Assembly (NCBI GenBank): GCA_029783825.1 | Contig: JAREIK010003426.1 | Coordinates: forward strand, 276,985 to 340,984 | Origin: Sapria himalayana | Lineage: Eukaryota; Streptophyta; Magnoliopsida; Malpighiales; Rafflesiaceae | DNA: 64,000 nt | Direction: 5' to 3' | Part shown: one piece after another, positions 49,101-64,000 of the stretch | Position numbering within the stretch: position 1 is the stretch's first letter | Layout: each line of letters starts with the position of its first letter | Notes under the pieces: generated by a model | The model's input: only the letters and a program-made list of their open reading frames with translations | What the model was told of the DNA's origin: nothing | The model's database searches: none | Position numbers and translations under genes: made by a program

Positions 49101-51914
49101 AGATTTGTTGATCGAAATATATATAAAAAGATAGATGACAAATGGATAGACAATTGATAAAAAGATATATAGGTAGGAAGATAGATAGATAAATAGATAG
49201 AAATATTATTTGATAGATAGATAGATATATAGATATATAGACATATAAATAGACAGAAAAATTGACAAATAGATAGATAGATAGATAAATAGATAGACAG
49301 ACAGATAGATATACAAATAGATAAATTTATAGATATATAAATTTTTAGATATAAAGATAGAGAGATAGATATACTTATATATAGAGAGATAGATAGATAG
49401 ATTCCTTTATTGATAGATAGATAGATTGATAGATAGATATATTGATTGATAGAGAGATAGATAGATTGATAGATGGATTGATAGAGAGATAGACAGATTG
49501 ATAGATGGATTGATAGAAAAACTGATAGATAGATTTATAGATAAGTTTATAAATAGATTGATATATATATTGATAGCCATATTAATAGAAAGATCGATAG
49601 TTAAATTGATAGACAGATATATTGATTGATAAATATATAGATAGACAGATTAGATAGATAGATAGTAGATATATATATATATATATATATAGAAAGATAG
49701 AAAAATAGATAGACAGATAGATAGACACATAGATTTTCAAATTATTAGATAGATAGATAGATAGAATATATAGATAATTAGCTATATTGATTGATAGATA
49801 GATAAACTAATAGATATATATATAGACCAAAGTATAGAGAGATTGATAGAATATAGACAGACATATAGATAGACAGATATATAGATAGAAAGATAAATAA
49901 ATAGATAGATAAACAGAAAGATAGATAGAAAAAAAGATAGAGATAGAAAGTGAGATAAACTTATAGATAGACAAATTCATAGACAAATAGATAGTCAGAT
50001 ACATAGAAAGATAGATAGATAAAAGATTCATAGATAGATAGATAGATTAATAGATACATAGATAGACAGATAAATAGAAAAAATGATAGACAAATTGATA
50101 GATAGATTGAAAGATAGATAAATATATAGATAGATAGATAGACCTATAGGTAGGTCGATAGATAGACAGATAGTTAGTTAGTTAGATACTCAAATAGATA
50201 GATGGATATATAGGTAGATAGACATATAGATAGATAGATAGACAAATAGATATATAGACAGAAAGATAAAAAGATAGATAGAAATAAAGAGATACATAGA
50301 TAGACATATAGATAGATAAATAGATAGATAGATTGACAGATTGATTGATTGATTTATAGACTGATTGATATACATATTGATAGATTGATTAATAGACATA
50401 TTGATATACAAATTGATAGACCGAATGATAGATAGATAGAAAGACAGATATAGATAGATAGATAAATACAAAGATAGATAAACAGATATATAGTCAAATA
50501 GATAGGCAAATTGATAGACAGATAGATAGATAAATACATAGATAGATAGTAAAATAGTAAGATATATAGAAAGATTGATAGATAAAAAAATAGATAGATA
50601 GTTATATAGATATACAGATTATTAGAGATATTTATAAAGAGATTAATAGATAGATTGATAGATAGACAGATAAAAAAATTGATCGATAGATAGATAGATA
50701 GACATAAAGATAAACATATAGCTACTCAAATAAATAGATAAATAGAGATATATATATATATACATATTGATTGACAAATAGATAAATAGATACATAGTTA
50801 GACAAATATATAGACAAATATATAGACAAATATATAGACAAATATATTGATATATAGATAGACATATAAATAGAAAGATATACTTACAAACAAATAGATT
50901 GATAGATAGTCAAGTAGATAGACAATCAGGCTGACAGACAGTCATGTAGATAGATAGTTAGGCAGACAGATAGTCATGGAGACTAATATGCATCCAGATA
51001 GATAATAAGATAGATAGGCAGACAGATAGACATATTGATAGATAGATAGACAAATAGATTGACTAAATAATAAATAGATAGATAGACAGATATATTGATT
51101 GATTAATAGATAGATAGAAAGATATATAGATAGTAAGAAGATATACTGATCATTAGATAGATTGATAGATAGTTAGACAGATAGATTGACTAAATAATAA
51201 ATAGATAGATAGACAGATATATTGAATGATTAATAGATAGATAAAAAGATATATAGATAGTAAGATAAACTAAAATATATATAGATAAATAGAAAGATAG
51301 ATAGAAAGATAGATTTATAGACATATAGAAAGATAAATTGATAGACAGATAGATATACACAATGACAAACAAATAAATAGATAGATAGAAACACATTAAT
51401 AGACAGATATACAGTAAATTGATTGATTGATTAATAAATGGATCAAAAAAATATATAAAGATAGATAAACTAAACGATTGATAGATAGATTTAAAGACAA
51501 AAAGAATGATAGATTGATAGACAAATAGATAGATAGATATACGGAAAGGCAGACAAATAAATAATCAGATAGATAATGAGAAAGGTAAACAGATAGATAG
51601 ACATATTGATAGATAGATAGATACACAGACTTATTGATATATAGATAAAAAGTCAGATAGATTCACAGATAAATATATTGACAGACATTTATATATATAG
51701 ATAGATAGATAAAGATAGACAGAATGATAGACAAATTTATAAACATATAGATAAATAGATTAATCAATAGTATGATAGATATATAGATATACACATTGAT
51801 AGATAGATTGAGAGATAGATAGTTTATAGATAGATTAATAGAAAAATAGATTGATATACACAAGATAAATAGATTGATAGATTGATAGATATATTATTCG
51901 AGAGATAAATAGAT

Positions 51915-52285
51915 AGTCAAATAGATATACATATAGATAGACATATTATTAGATAGATAGATATATAGACAGATAGATAGTAAGATAGATAGACAAATTG
52001 ATAGACATATAGATATATAGTTACATTGAAAGATATATTGACAGATAGAAAGATAGAAATATAGACAGATAGATAGATAATAGATAGATAGATTTATATA
52101 TAGATAATTAGATAGATAAATAGATATATAGATAGGTAGATAGAAATATAGATAGATAGACAGATAGATATGCAAATAAACTAACTAGTAGGTAGACAGA
52201 TAGGTAGATAGTCAGGCAAATAGATTCACTAATAGATAGATTGACTAACAAATAAACAAATAGATAGGCATATAGACATAAAATA
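51915..52285. repeat. near-identical dispersed duplication, copy 1
   Basis: About 370 bp matching 55985-56347. More than 100 consecutive bases look identical by eye from ACATATTATTAGATAG (51941 and 56007) to AGATAGAAAGATAG. The non-simple block CTAACTAGTAGGTAGACAG (52181 and 56240) and TAGTCAGGCAAATAGATTCA are also shared. Confidence 0.88.
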
Positions 52286-55200
52286 GATACATAAATAGAT
52301 AGATAGATAGATTTATAGACAGATTAATAGATTGATAGATAGAAACATCGACAGATAGAAAGATTGATAGATATAAAGATTTATAGAAATATAGATATAT
52401 AAATAAATTATATAGACAAATATAAAGAGAGATAGATAGCTAGATATGTAGACAGATAGATAAATAGATAGATAGACATACAAATAGATAGACATAATAG
52501 ATAGATAGATAGATATATAGAAAAATATAAAGAAAGATAGATTGATAGATAGAGAGATAGATAGAAAGATAGATAGACACATAAATAGACATATATATAT
52601 GCATATTGATAGATAGATTAATAGATAGATTGATAGATTGATTGAATGATATATTTATAGAAAGATAAAAAAATAGATTGATAGACAGTTTGATTGATTG
52701 ATTGATTGACAAGTGGATATAAAGATAGATAAACAAATTGAAAGAAAAATAGATAGATAGATATAGATAGTCAAATAGATAAATATATAGATAGATAGAT
52801 TATTAGACAGACAGATAGATAGATAGATTATTATTCAGATAGATAGATAGACAAGTATGTAGAAAATCAATAGCCAGATAGATTGATTGATAGATACATA
52901 AACTTATAGCTAGATCATATAGATCGATAGACAGATAGATTGACATATAGATTGAAAATAGATAGCAAGATAGAAAGATAGACAAATAGGTAGAAAAATA
53001 GATAAATAGATTGATAGGCATATGGATATATAGATAGTTACATAGTTAGATAGACAAATAGATATATAGATATATATACAGATAGATTGACAATTCATAG
53101 ATAGATATATAGATAGACATATAGATAGATAGAGAGATAGGTAGATAGACAGATAGATTAATAGTTAAATAAGTAGATATATAGACAAATAGATTGACAA
53201 TAAAGTAGAAATATAGTCAGGTAGATAGATAGTCAAGCATACATAAAGTCAAGACAGATAGATAAGAATACAGAAATACTGCTAGAAATATACATAGATA
53301 GACATGATGAATAACAGAGATATAGATTGATAGATATTTGATATGCATATTGATACAAAGATTAATAGATATATACATAGATAGATTAATAAAAAAATTG
53401 ATTGGCAAATATAAAGATATATAGATATATAGATATATATATATATATGTATGTATGTATATATATATATAGATTTATTGATTAATAAATAAATAAATAA
53501 ATAATATATATATATATATATATGATAGATAGATACATACAAATATAGATAGACATATGGATAGATAGATAGATACACTGACAGATAGATAAACATAGAG
53601 ATAAATAGATAGATAGATAGATGGATAGCTAGAAAGATAGATTGATTGATAAACAAATTGATTCGGATAATAATAGACAGATAGATAGATAGATAGATAG
53701 TAAGATAGACAAATAGATAGATAGATAGACAGTAAAGAAAATAAATAGTTTAGAAAATATATGGTAAGGTTGACACATAGTCAGGCACATAGGTGAAACA
53801 GAGAGATAGTCAGGCATACAGACATACAGCCAGATATATAAATAGTCAGACATATATATAGACAGATACATAGATAGACAGACTGACTAATAGATATTTA
53901 GATAGATAGACATAATGATAAATAGTTTGATAAATAAATTGATAGACAGATTAATATAAATATAAATAGATTGATTAATAAAAATAATGATAGACATACA
54001 GATAGAAAGAAAGATAGATACATAGATAAATAGATAGATAGATACATTGTTTGACAAATAGATAGACAGATAAATAGACAGATAGATATACAGATATAAT
54101 GATAAAAAGATACACAGATTAATAAACATATTGATTTTTAAAATGATAAATTGATTGATATACAGATTTATAGGCAGATTTATAACCAGATTTATAGAAA
54201 GATTTATAAACATAAAGATAGGAAAATAGATAAACAGATAATAGAATGTCTAACAGATTATTAGATAGAGAATTTAAAGATAAGATAGATAAAAGATAGA
54301 TAGATAGATAGATAATAATAGATAGATATACAGATAGATAGATAGATAGATAGATAGGTAGGTAGGTAGTGAGATAAATAAATTGATAGATTTATAGATA
54401 AAAAGACTTAAAGATATATAGAAAGATAGATAGATAGACAAATAGATAAATACATAGATAGATATATAGATAGATATATAGATAGATAGTTAGATATATA
54501 GATAGATAGACAAATAGATAGATAAAAAGATAGATATATAGATAGATATTTAGATAGATAGTATTATAGATAGATTTATAGATAGACAAAGAGATAGACA
54601 AATAGATAGATATTTAGGTAGGCATATAGTCAAGTAGACATATAGACAGACAGACAGATAGATAGACAGATAGATAAAAAAAATAAACAGACTGATATAC
54701 TAATACACAAATATACAGACATATAGGCAGACATATAGATAGAGATATAGTTTGATAGATAGATTAATAGATCGATTGATAGAAAGATTAATAGTTATTT
54801 TGAAAGATAAATAAATAGATAGATAGATAGACAAATATATCGATATATAGAAAGATGAATTAATAGATAGATAGATAGATATAAAGATATATAGATAATT
54901 TGATAGGTAGATAGATAGATAGATTAATAGATGAAATGATATATAGATAGATAGGTAGACAGATAGATAGAAATATAGATAAATTGATAGATAGATAGAT
55001 AGACAGATCAATCGATAGATTTATAGATAGATTGATTTATACATATAAGGATAGATAGATTGATTGATTGATTGAGAGATAGGCATATAGATAGATAGCT
55101 AAAAAAATATATAGAGTGAAAGATTGATAGACAAATAGATAGATAGAAAGATAGATAGATAGAAAGATAGATATATAGATAGATAGACAAATAGATAGAG

Positions 55201-55984
55201 ATATAGATAGATAGAGAGAGAGAGAGAGATAGATAGATAGATAGACAGATAGATACATCGATAAATAGAAACTTAGATACATAGATTATTAGATAAAATA
55301 ATAGATAGATAGATAGATAGATACATACATAGATAGATGGATAGACAAATAGATAGAGAATAGTTACACATATAAATAAACATATGGACATATAGATAGT
55401 TAGATAGACTTATCGAAAAATAGATAGACATTTTGATTAAATAGATTAATATACAGATCAATAAGTAGATTGATAAATTTAATAATATATAGATGATAGA
55501 CAAATATATAGACATATAGATAGAACATAGATAGATAGATAGATAGATATATATATATAGATAGATAGCTAGATTAACTGAAAGATGGAAAGATAGATTG
55601 ATTAATTGATAGTTATATAGATAGACAGACATATACAGAGATTGATAGATAGATAGTCTAAAAGATAGATAGATAAATAAATATATAGTTAGACAGATTG
55701 ATAGACAGATTGATAGAGAGATATAAAGTTAGATATATAGATATACAAAGAGATAGAGAGATAGATAGACAAATAGATAGAGAGATAGACTGAAATAAAG
55801 ATAGATAGAAATATAGAATCATAGATATATAGATAAATAGATAGATAGATATATAGATAGATATATTGATAGATAAATAGATAAATAAACACATCGATAT
55901 GTAGATTGATAGAAAGATAAATAGATATAGACATGTTGATTGATTTATAGATAGATATAATAATGAATTGACAGATAAATAGAC

Positions 55985-56347
55985 AAATCGATAGACATAT
56001 AGATAGACATATTATTAGATAGATAGATATATAGACAGATAGATAGTAAGATAGATAGACAAATTGATAGACATATAGATATATAGTTACATTGAAAGAT
56101 ATATTGACAGATAGAAAGATAGATATATAGACAGTCAGATAGATAGATATATAGATAGATTTATATATAGATAATTAGATCGATAAATAGATAAATAGAT
56201 AGGTAGATAGAAAAATAGATAGATAGATAGACAAATAAACTAACTAGTAGGTAGACAGATAGGTAGATAGTCAGGCAAATAGATTCACTAATAGATAGAT
56301 AGACAAACAAACAAACAAACAAATATATAGGCATATAAATATAAAAT
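55985..56347. repeat. near-identical dispersed duplication, copy 2
   Basis: Same orientation as 51915-52285, offset 4059-4066 bp. The match is far better than the surrounding array, so the duplication or a gene-conversion event is more recent than the array's general decay. Confidence 0.88.
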
Positions 56348-56693
56348 ATATATATAGATAGATAGATAGAGACTTTGATAGATAGATAGATAGATAGATA
56401 GACAGATATATTAAGATAGACATACAGATAGATAAATAGATAGATAGCTAGCTAGATAAAAAGCTAGATAGACATATAGATAGATAGATAGAAAAATAGA
56501 TAAATAGCTAGATAGATGGATATATAGTTCGACAAATAGAAAGATAGATAGATAGATAGCTTAAAAGATTGATAGATAAATTTATAGAAATTTTGATAGA
56601 TAGATTTATAAACAAATTAATACACAAATTGATTGATAAATAGATAGTTTGATTAATTGATTGATATATAGATAGAAACAATGATAGACATAT

Positions 56694-56737
<44 letters not shown>

Positions 56738-59700
56738 ATTGATTGATAGCTATATTGATTATTAGACATATAAATATATAGATAGATAGATAAAAAGATA
56801 GTTGATGACATATAGATAGATAAAAAGTTAGATAGACATACATATAGACAAATTGATAGATAGATAGTTAGACAAATATATAGATAGATAGATTGACAGA
56901 AAGATTGATAGATAGATAGACTAAAATATAGAAAGAAAGATAGACTAATAGATTGATAGATAGATAGATATATTCATAGATATACAAATAGATAGAAAGA
57001 TAGTTAGACAGATAGATAGATACCGAGATAGATAAATAGATAGATAGACTGATAAATTGACCGATAGTTAAAATGATTTATGATAGATTCTAAATTGAAA
57101 GATAGACAAATAAATAGATAGTTAGCTAGATAGATAATCAAGCAGATAGATAATCAGGTAGATAGAAAGTCAGGCAGATAGATAGTCAGGCAAATATACT
57201 TTCAAGCAGACTAATAGATATATAGCCATACTCATAGATAGTAGATAGATAAATGGACTAACATATACACATATATATAGACAAACAAATAGATAGATAG
57301 ATAGGTAAATAGATAGATAGACAGACAAACAGAGAAATAACTAAATTATCTAGCAAATAGATAATAACATTGAGAGATAGTCAATTAGACAGACATATAG
57401 ATTGCAAGACCAATAGATAGAAAGATCTACATATAGATAGACAAATAGATTGATTAATAAATATACATATAGTTATATAGATGCATCGAAAGATCGATAA
57501 ATACTTTGATAGACAGATTTATATATAGATTGAATTATTGATTTATAAATAAATAGATAGACATATAGATATATATATATATATATATATAGAAAGATAG
57601 ATAGATAGATATTTAGATAGATATATAGATAGATAGATAGATAGACAGATTAATTGATTAAAAGATACATAGATTGATAAACAAATTGATTTATGGATTG
57701 ATATATAGATTGATAGCAAGATTGGTAGATAGATTGTTAGATATATAGATAGATAGATTAATAGATATTTAGATAAATAAATAGATAGCTAGATTGATAG
57801 ATAAATTGATAGATAGATAGATAGACATTTTGATAGATTATTAGACATATAGATAGACAAATAGATCAGGAGATAGATGCTAGATAGACAGAAAAATAGA
57901 TAGAGACTTAGATAGATAGATAAATAGAATGGCGGAGAGAAAGAGAGAAAGATAGATCGAAAGAAAGAGATAAATAAACAGATAGATAGATAAATAGGTT
58001 TATAGATAGATTGACAAATAGATAGATAGCTAGATAGATTGATATATAGTTAGAAAGAATAGAAAGATCAATATATAGATGTATAGATAAAAAGATTGAT
58101 TGATTGATTGAAAGATAGGTAGATATACATACTGATATACAAATAGATAGATAAGTAGAGTAATACATATATAGACACATATATTGACATATTTATAAAC
58201 AAATTCATAGATATATAGATAGATAGGTTGATAGACAGGTTGATAGACAAATAGATAGACAGATATATAGAAGAATGATATGTAGATAGAAAGGTAGATA
58301 AATAAAAGATAGATTAATAGAAAGATAGAAAGAAAGATATAAAGATAGATAGTCAAATAGATAGATATATATATATATATATAGATTATAGATATATAGA
58401 TAGATAGATATAATATTATATAGATAGATTGATTGATAAAAAGAAATATAGATAGACAAATAGATAAATAGACAAATAGATAATATACAATAGATCTATA
58501 GTTAGACTGATAGATAGACAGATAGATAGATAGATGAATAAATAGATAAATAGATTGGTAATAGATTGAAAGATAGATAGATAGAAAGATAATACATAAA
58601 AGATAGATTAGAAATATAATATATAGATAGATAGATATACAAATATATAGATAGATAGATAAATAATAATAAATAAATATATAGATATATATAATATAGA
58701 CAAATTATTAGATAAATAGAAATATAGATAGATAAATGATAGATAAATAGATAAATTGATAAATAGATGGAAAGATTGATTGATAGATAGACAGATTGAT
58801 TGATTGGAAGATAGACAGATAGATAGATAAATAGATAGTCAAATAGATACACAAATAGATTGAAATATAGAGAGATAGAGATATAGATAAGAAGAAAGAT
58901 AGAAAGATACATAGAAAGACTCATAGATAGATAGATAGTTAGAGATATTGATAGATTTATAGATAGGCAACTAAATAGATAGATACATAGAAATATAGGT
59001 AGATAGATAGATATACAGATAGATACACAGAAAGATAAATAGATAGATAGATATATAGATAGATAGAAAGATTGATAGACACATAGGTGGACAGATAGAT
59101 TGATTGATTGAAAGATAGATTTAGAGACAGATTGATAGAGAGATTTATAAATAGATTCATAGATATCTTGATAGACAGATTGATGGACAAATTGATATAT
59201 AAATTGATAGATTGATTGATAGATATATAGATAGATAAATAGTTTAATCATTAGAAAGATAAATAAATAGATAGACAGATAAATAGATAGATAGGCCGAC
59301 ATATAGATAGATAGATACATAGATAGACAAATAGATAGGCAAATAGATAATGACAAAACCAGATAGTCACACAGACAAATAGTAGGCACACAAACTATCG
59401 GGTATAGAAAAAATTAGGTAGATAGATAGACTGATAGTTTGATAGATACACAGATTGATATGCATATAGATAGATATATAGATAGAAAGATAGATAGATA
59501 GACAGATAGATACACAAATTGATTTGATAGTTTGATAGACAGATTGATCGACATATTGATATACATATTGATATATATTTTAATACACTTATAATTATAC
59601 AGATTGATAGACAGATAGAAAGGTAAAAAGATAGATACATAGATAGAATTTTATATATACAGTTAGAAAGTGATATAGATGATACATAGATAGATTGATA

Positions 59701-60531
59701 AATAGATGAAAATTATTAGAAAGAAAGAAGGAAAGATAGATAGATATAAATAAAGATATACATATTGATAGATAATAGATAGTCAGATAGATAAATAGAT
59801 AGATAAATATATAGTTAGATAGATAGACAGAAAGATATACAGATATATAATAAAATAGATTGAAAAATAGATAGATATTTAGATAGATAGATAGATATAT
59901 TATTAGATAGATAGATAGATAAATTGACAAATATGTAGACTAGAAAGATAGCCAGATAGATAGATCATTAGATAGTTAGATAGATATGCAGAAAGTTAGA
60001 TAGATAAAGAGGTAAATAATCTTGCATACAGATAGTATGTAGACAAAAAGTCAGGTAGACAAACAATTAGGTAGATAGATAGACAACCAGAAAAATAGAT
60101 AGAAAGATAGGCAAACAAATAGATAGACAACTAATCAGATAGAGAAATAGACATATTGACAAATAGATAGATAGATATAAAGATAGACAGATTGATAGAC
60201 ACATTGTTTGAATGATTGATACACGTATTGATAGAAAGATGGATAAACAAATAAAAATATAGATAGATATTGATTGATTGACATAGAGATAGGTAGTTAA
60301 ATAAACAAATCGATATACAAATAGATAAATAATTAGATAGATAGTAAGATAGATATATAGTTAGATATATAATACATAGATAGATAGATAGATATACAAA
60401 TTAATAGACAGACAGAAAGACTAGATAGATACATATAGATAGATAGACAATTAGGTAGACATAAAGATTAATAGATAGATTGAAAAATAGATAGAATTAT
60501 TGATAGACAGATATATAGACATATATATAGA

Positions 60532-60632
60532 TAGATAGTTAGTTAGATTGATAGACATATTGATAAACATATATCTAAGTAGATTGATAGACATATTGAT
60601 AAACATATATCTAAGTAGATTGATAGACATAT
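60532..60632. repeat. 41-bp tandem repeat, about 2.4 copies
   Basis: A unit beginning AGATTGATAGACATATTGAT and ending AACATATATCTAAGT is repeated exactly once and then partially. It is a small recent local duplication. Confidence 0.85.
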
Positions 60633-63600
60633 TTATATACAAATTAATAGCAGATAGATAGACATATAGATAGACAAATAAATAAACTAATAGATAAACA
60701 GATAGATAGACATATACATAGATAGATAATTAGAGAAGATATATATATATATATATAATAATAGATAGGTAGATAGATAGATAGATAGATAGATAGAGAG
60801 ATGCATAGATAGATAAATATACAGATAGATACATATATACAAATACTGATAGATAGATAGATAAACAAATAGAGAGAGATTGATTGTTTGATAGATAGAT
60901 AAATATATTTATAGAATGATTGATTGAGAGATTTAAAGACATGTTGATTAATAGATTGATAGATAGACAAATAGATAGATAGACAAATGGATATATATAT
61001 ATATATATATATAGACAAAAAGATAGATAGATATATAGACAGAACATAAATAGATAATAGACAAATAGATAATAAGATAGATAGATAGATAATTAGATAG
61101 ATAGATAAATATATAGATAGATAGTTAGTTAGAAACATAAACAGATTGATACAAAGAATAATAGATAAATTGATAATCAATGTTATAGATAGATTGATAA
61201 ATATATTTATAGACTGATAGATAAACATATTAATAGATAGTTAGATTGATAGAGAGAATAATAGAATGATATATAGATAGACTGACTGATAGATAGATAG
61301 ATTGACAGATAGTTAGACAGTTAGATTGACAAATAGATTGACTAATTATTAAACAAACAAATAAATATAAAGATAGATAAATAGATAAACACATAGATAG
61401 ATTGATATATAGACAAATAAATTAACAGAGAGATTGAAAGAAAGAAAGCCAGACAGACAGACAAATAGTCATGTCGGTTGATAGTTAAGTAAACACAAAG
61501 AGAGATACACTATTATATAGACAAATAGATAGACAGATAGATTGATTGATAGATTGATAGATACTTACACATAAAAATATATAGATCGATAGATAGATAA
61601 TTAATATATATATATATATAGACATTTAGATAGATAGATGGATAAAAAGATATAAAGATAGATAGACAGATAAACTGAAAGATAGATTGATAGATAGATA
61701 GATTGATTGATTTTTAGACAGATTGAAAGACAGATTGATAAGATAAATTTATAGATAGATAGATTGATTGATTAATAAATAGATAAATAGATAGACATAT
61801 ATATAGTTGGATAGATAGACAGAAAAATATATAGATAGATAGATAGAGAGAGATAGATAGATAGATAGATAGACAGATATACAGATAGATAAGCAGATAG
61901 ATTCACAAATATATATACATATAGATAGATAGATTGATATATAGATTGATAGATAGATTGTTAGACAGATAGATAGATTAATAGACATATAGATAGATAG
62001 ATATATGGATAAATAAATATATAAAAGGATAGAATAATAATAGATAGATAGATAGACAAATCGATAGTTATACAGATAGGTAGATAGATAGATAGATTGT
62101 TTTATATATTAAGATATACTGATAGATAGACATACAGATAGATAGATAAATAGATAGGCGAATAATTAGATAAATAGATAGATAGATAGATATATACATA
62201 GATAGATAGACAATATATTGACAAATAGATAGATAGATAGACAAATAGTTAGACAGATAAATTGATAGCTATATAGAAATATAGATAAATAGATAGAATG
62301 ATAGACTGGTAGACAAATTGATAGTTTTAAAGATTGATAATCAATTTTAAGATAGATTGATAGAAATATAGATAGACATTATAATAGATAGTTATATAGA
62401 TAGTTAGATAGACAAGTAGATAGATAGATAGACAAATAATTAGATAGATACATAGAGATATAGATAGATAGATAGTTAGATAGAAAAATAAATAGACAAT
62501 TAGCTAGACAAATAAAATGACATATTTTTAGACAGAAAGATTAACAAATAGATTGACACATATATAAAAAAATAGATAGACAAATTGATGTACAGATAGA
62601 TTGATAGTTTTACAAATAATTAGACACATAGATATACGAAAAGTTATATTGATATATAGATAGATAGACATATTAATAGATCGATCGATAGATAGATAGA
62701 TAGAAGGATAGATAGATTGATTGATATACATAGTTGATAGACATAGTGATATACTATATATATATATATATATAGACATAATGACAGACTAGATTAATAG
62801 ATATAGAGAAAGATAGATAAAAGATAGATAGATATATATATATAAACAGATAGATTGATTAATAGATAGATAGATAGATTATTAGATAGGTAGATAGACA
62901 CATAGATTGATAGATAGAGAGATAGATAGATAGAATTATACATAGATTCATAGATAGATTGATAAAACATTGAAGACAATAGATAGATAGATTAATAGAT
63001 TTATAGAAAAATAGATATAGATATTGATAGATAGTTAGATAAACAGAAATACAATAGATAGATAGATAGATAGATAGATATATAGATAGATAGAAAGATA
63101 TTCATATATATAAATAGATAGAAAGATAGATAGACTTATAGATCTACAAATAAATAAATAGATAGATAGTCATATTATTAGACATACAGATAGATAGATA
63201 GACATATAAATAGATAGATAAATAAAGAGATTAATAGACAAATAAATAGATAGATAGATATACAGATAGATATACAAATAGATAGATAGAAATATTGATT
63301 GACAAACAGACAGGTTGTCATGTAGGTAGATAGTCATGCAGACAAACATACAAACACATGGTTAAATAGATAGATAGATAGATAAAAAATCAAAGACACA
63401 AATAGATAGATAGTCAGATAGATAGATATTTAGATTGATAGACATATAGATAGACATATTGATAAATAGATTGATAGACAGATTGCTATACAAATTGAAA
63501 GACAAATATTTAGACTGATAGATAGACATAAAGATAGACACGTAGATAGAAAGACAAATAGATAGACAAATATATTGATAAATAGATAGATTGCTAGATA

Positions 63601-64000
63601 GATAGATATATATATATATATATATACATACATACAGATAGGTAGGTAGATTATTACATAAATAGATAGATCGATAGATAGATATACATCTAGATAGATA
63701 GATAGATAGAATAATAGATAGCCAGATAATTAGACATATAGTTAGACATATAGATCGAAAGAAAGATAGGTTGATAGATTGATAGATAGTTAGATAGACA
63801 GATATATAGATGGAAAGATTGACACATAGAAAGGCATCTAGAAAGACAGATAGATTGTCAGATAATAGATAGATACTAAGATAGTTAGATAGTTAGATAG
63901 TTAGATAGATAGATAGATATGATTGATTGATAGAAAGATTGATACACAAATAAATAGATAGATAGACAGATAGATTGAAAAATAGATAGACAGATAAATA

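Larger units (their letters stand above)
38270..64000. repeat. degenerate GATA array, right block
   Basis: About 25.7 kb of plus-strand GATA units with variants (GATT, GACA, AATA, GAAA). It is interrupted only by AT runs (for example 39178-39212, 45495-45520, 56698-56735, 61602-61620, 63608-63626). GATTGATTGATT tracts are common (for example 43090, 45899, 46392, 52687). Long minus-strand frames, including one of 338 codons at 43419-44435, consist of Tyr/Leu/Ser/Ile with Asn/Phe and reflect the stop-free TATC strand. No gene, RNA gene or transposon end is seen here. Confidence 0.95.

Noticed and set aside
53420..53520. TATGTATGTATATATATATA stretch as a transposon or promoter
   Set aside because: It is simple AT/GTAT repeat expansion within the GATA array, with no terminal repeats or gene next to it.
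1..64000. CRISPR-like regular repeats
   Set aside because: No constant repeat with unique spacers is present. The DNA is a plant microsatellite-derived array, with units of 4 bp and irregular variants.

Overview
This window is plant nuclear DNA and most of it is not genic. About 46 kb is a degenerate GATA/TATC tetranucleotide array. The rest is two blocks of transposon-derived sequence plus a short transposon end. Plant origin follows from the contents: CACTA (En/Spm) termini of the form CACTACAAGAAA, a decayed copy of the plant-specific GAGA-binding factor BBR/BPC, a DUF4283 plus CCHC gag-like pseudogene, and an LTR followed by a primer-binding site of the plant initiator-Met type. I cannot name the species. 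I see no intact protein-coding gene, tRNA, rRNA or CRISPR array.

Layout: 1-1680 GATA array; 1681-3178 one LTR, then its primer-binding site and about 250 bp of leader; 3446-6489 TATC array; 6490-19055 one CACTA transposon inserted in the TATC array, with a TTA target duplication on both sides; 19056-35138 TATC array; 35139-35942 a single CACTA end; 35943-38262 TATC array; 38270-64000 GATA array. The array changes polarity twice, once across the LTR remnant and once directly near 38,265. The TATC strand has no stop codon in any frame while the GATA strand has a TAG every 12 bases. All the long Tyr/Leu/Ser/Ile open frames (up to 338 codons) are therefore by-products of the repeat, not genes.

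The CACTA element at 6490-19055 is the most interesting part. It holds a second pair of ends of the same family (11668 and 16609) and at least five fragments that I read as captured host genes, all on the minus strand: kinesin-12 (7020-7191), snRNP Sm-F with an intron still present (7708-7903), BBR/BPC (9316-9970), a P-loop uridine kinase-like protein (10402-10595) and the diphthamide enzyme DPH5 (16731-16822). The inner part holds a LINE-type ORF1 pseudogene (DUF4283 plus CCHC knuckle, 14519-15600), a GC-rich triplet island and a duplicated non-coding block. This is a Pack-CACTA-like gene-fragment collector. I found no recognisable transposase, so it is probably non-autonomous or too decayed to recognise.

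The GATA/TATC array has higher-order structure: a 3.9-4.0 kb tandem duplication (38.3-42.25 and 42.25-46.1 kb), a 1.43 kb tandem duplication (32.28-33.7 and 33.72-35.14 kb), a 0.37 kb block repeated 4.06 kb apart (51.9 and 56.0 kb), and smaller recurring modules. The gene identifications come from reading translated motifs against remembered family signatures. No database search was run.
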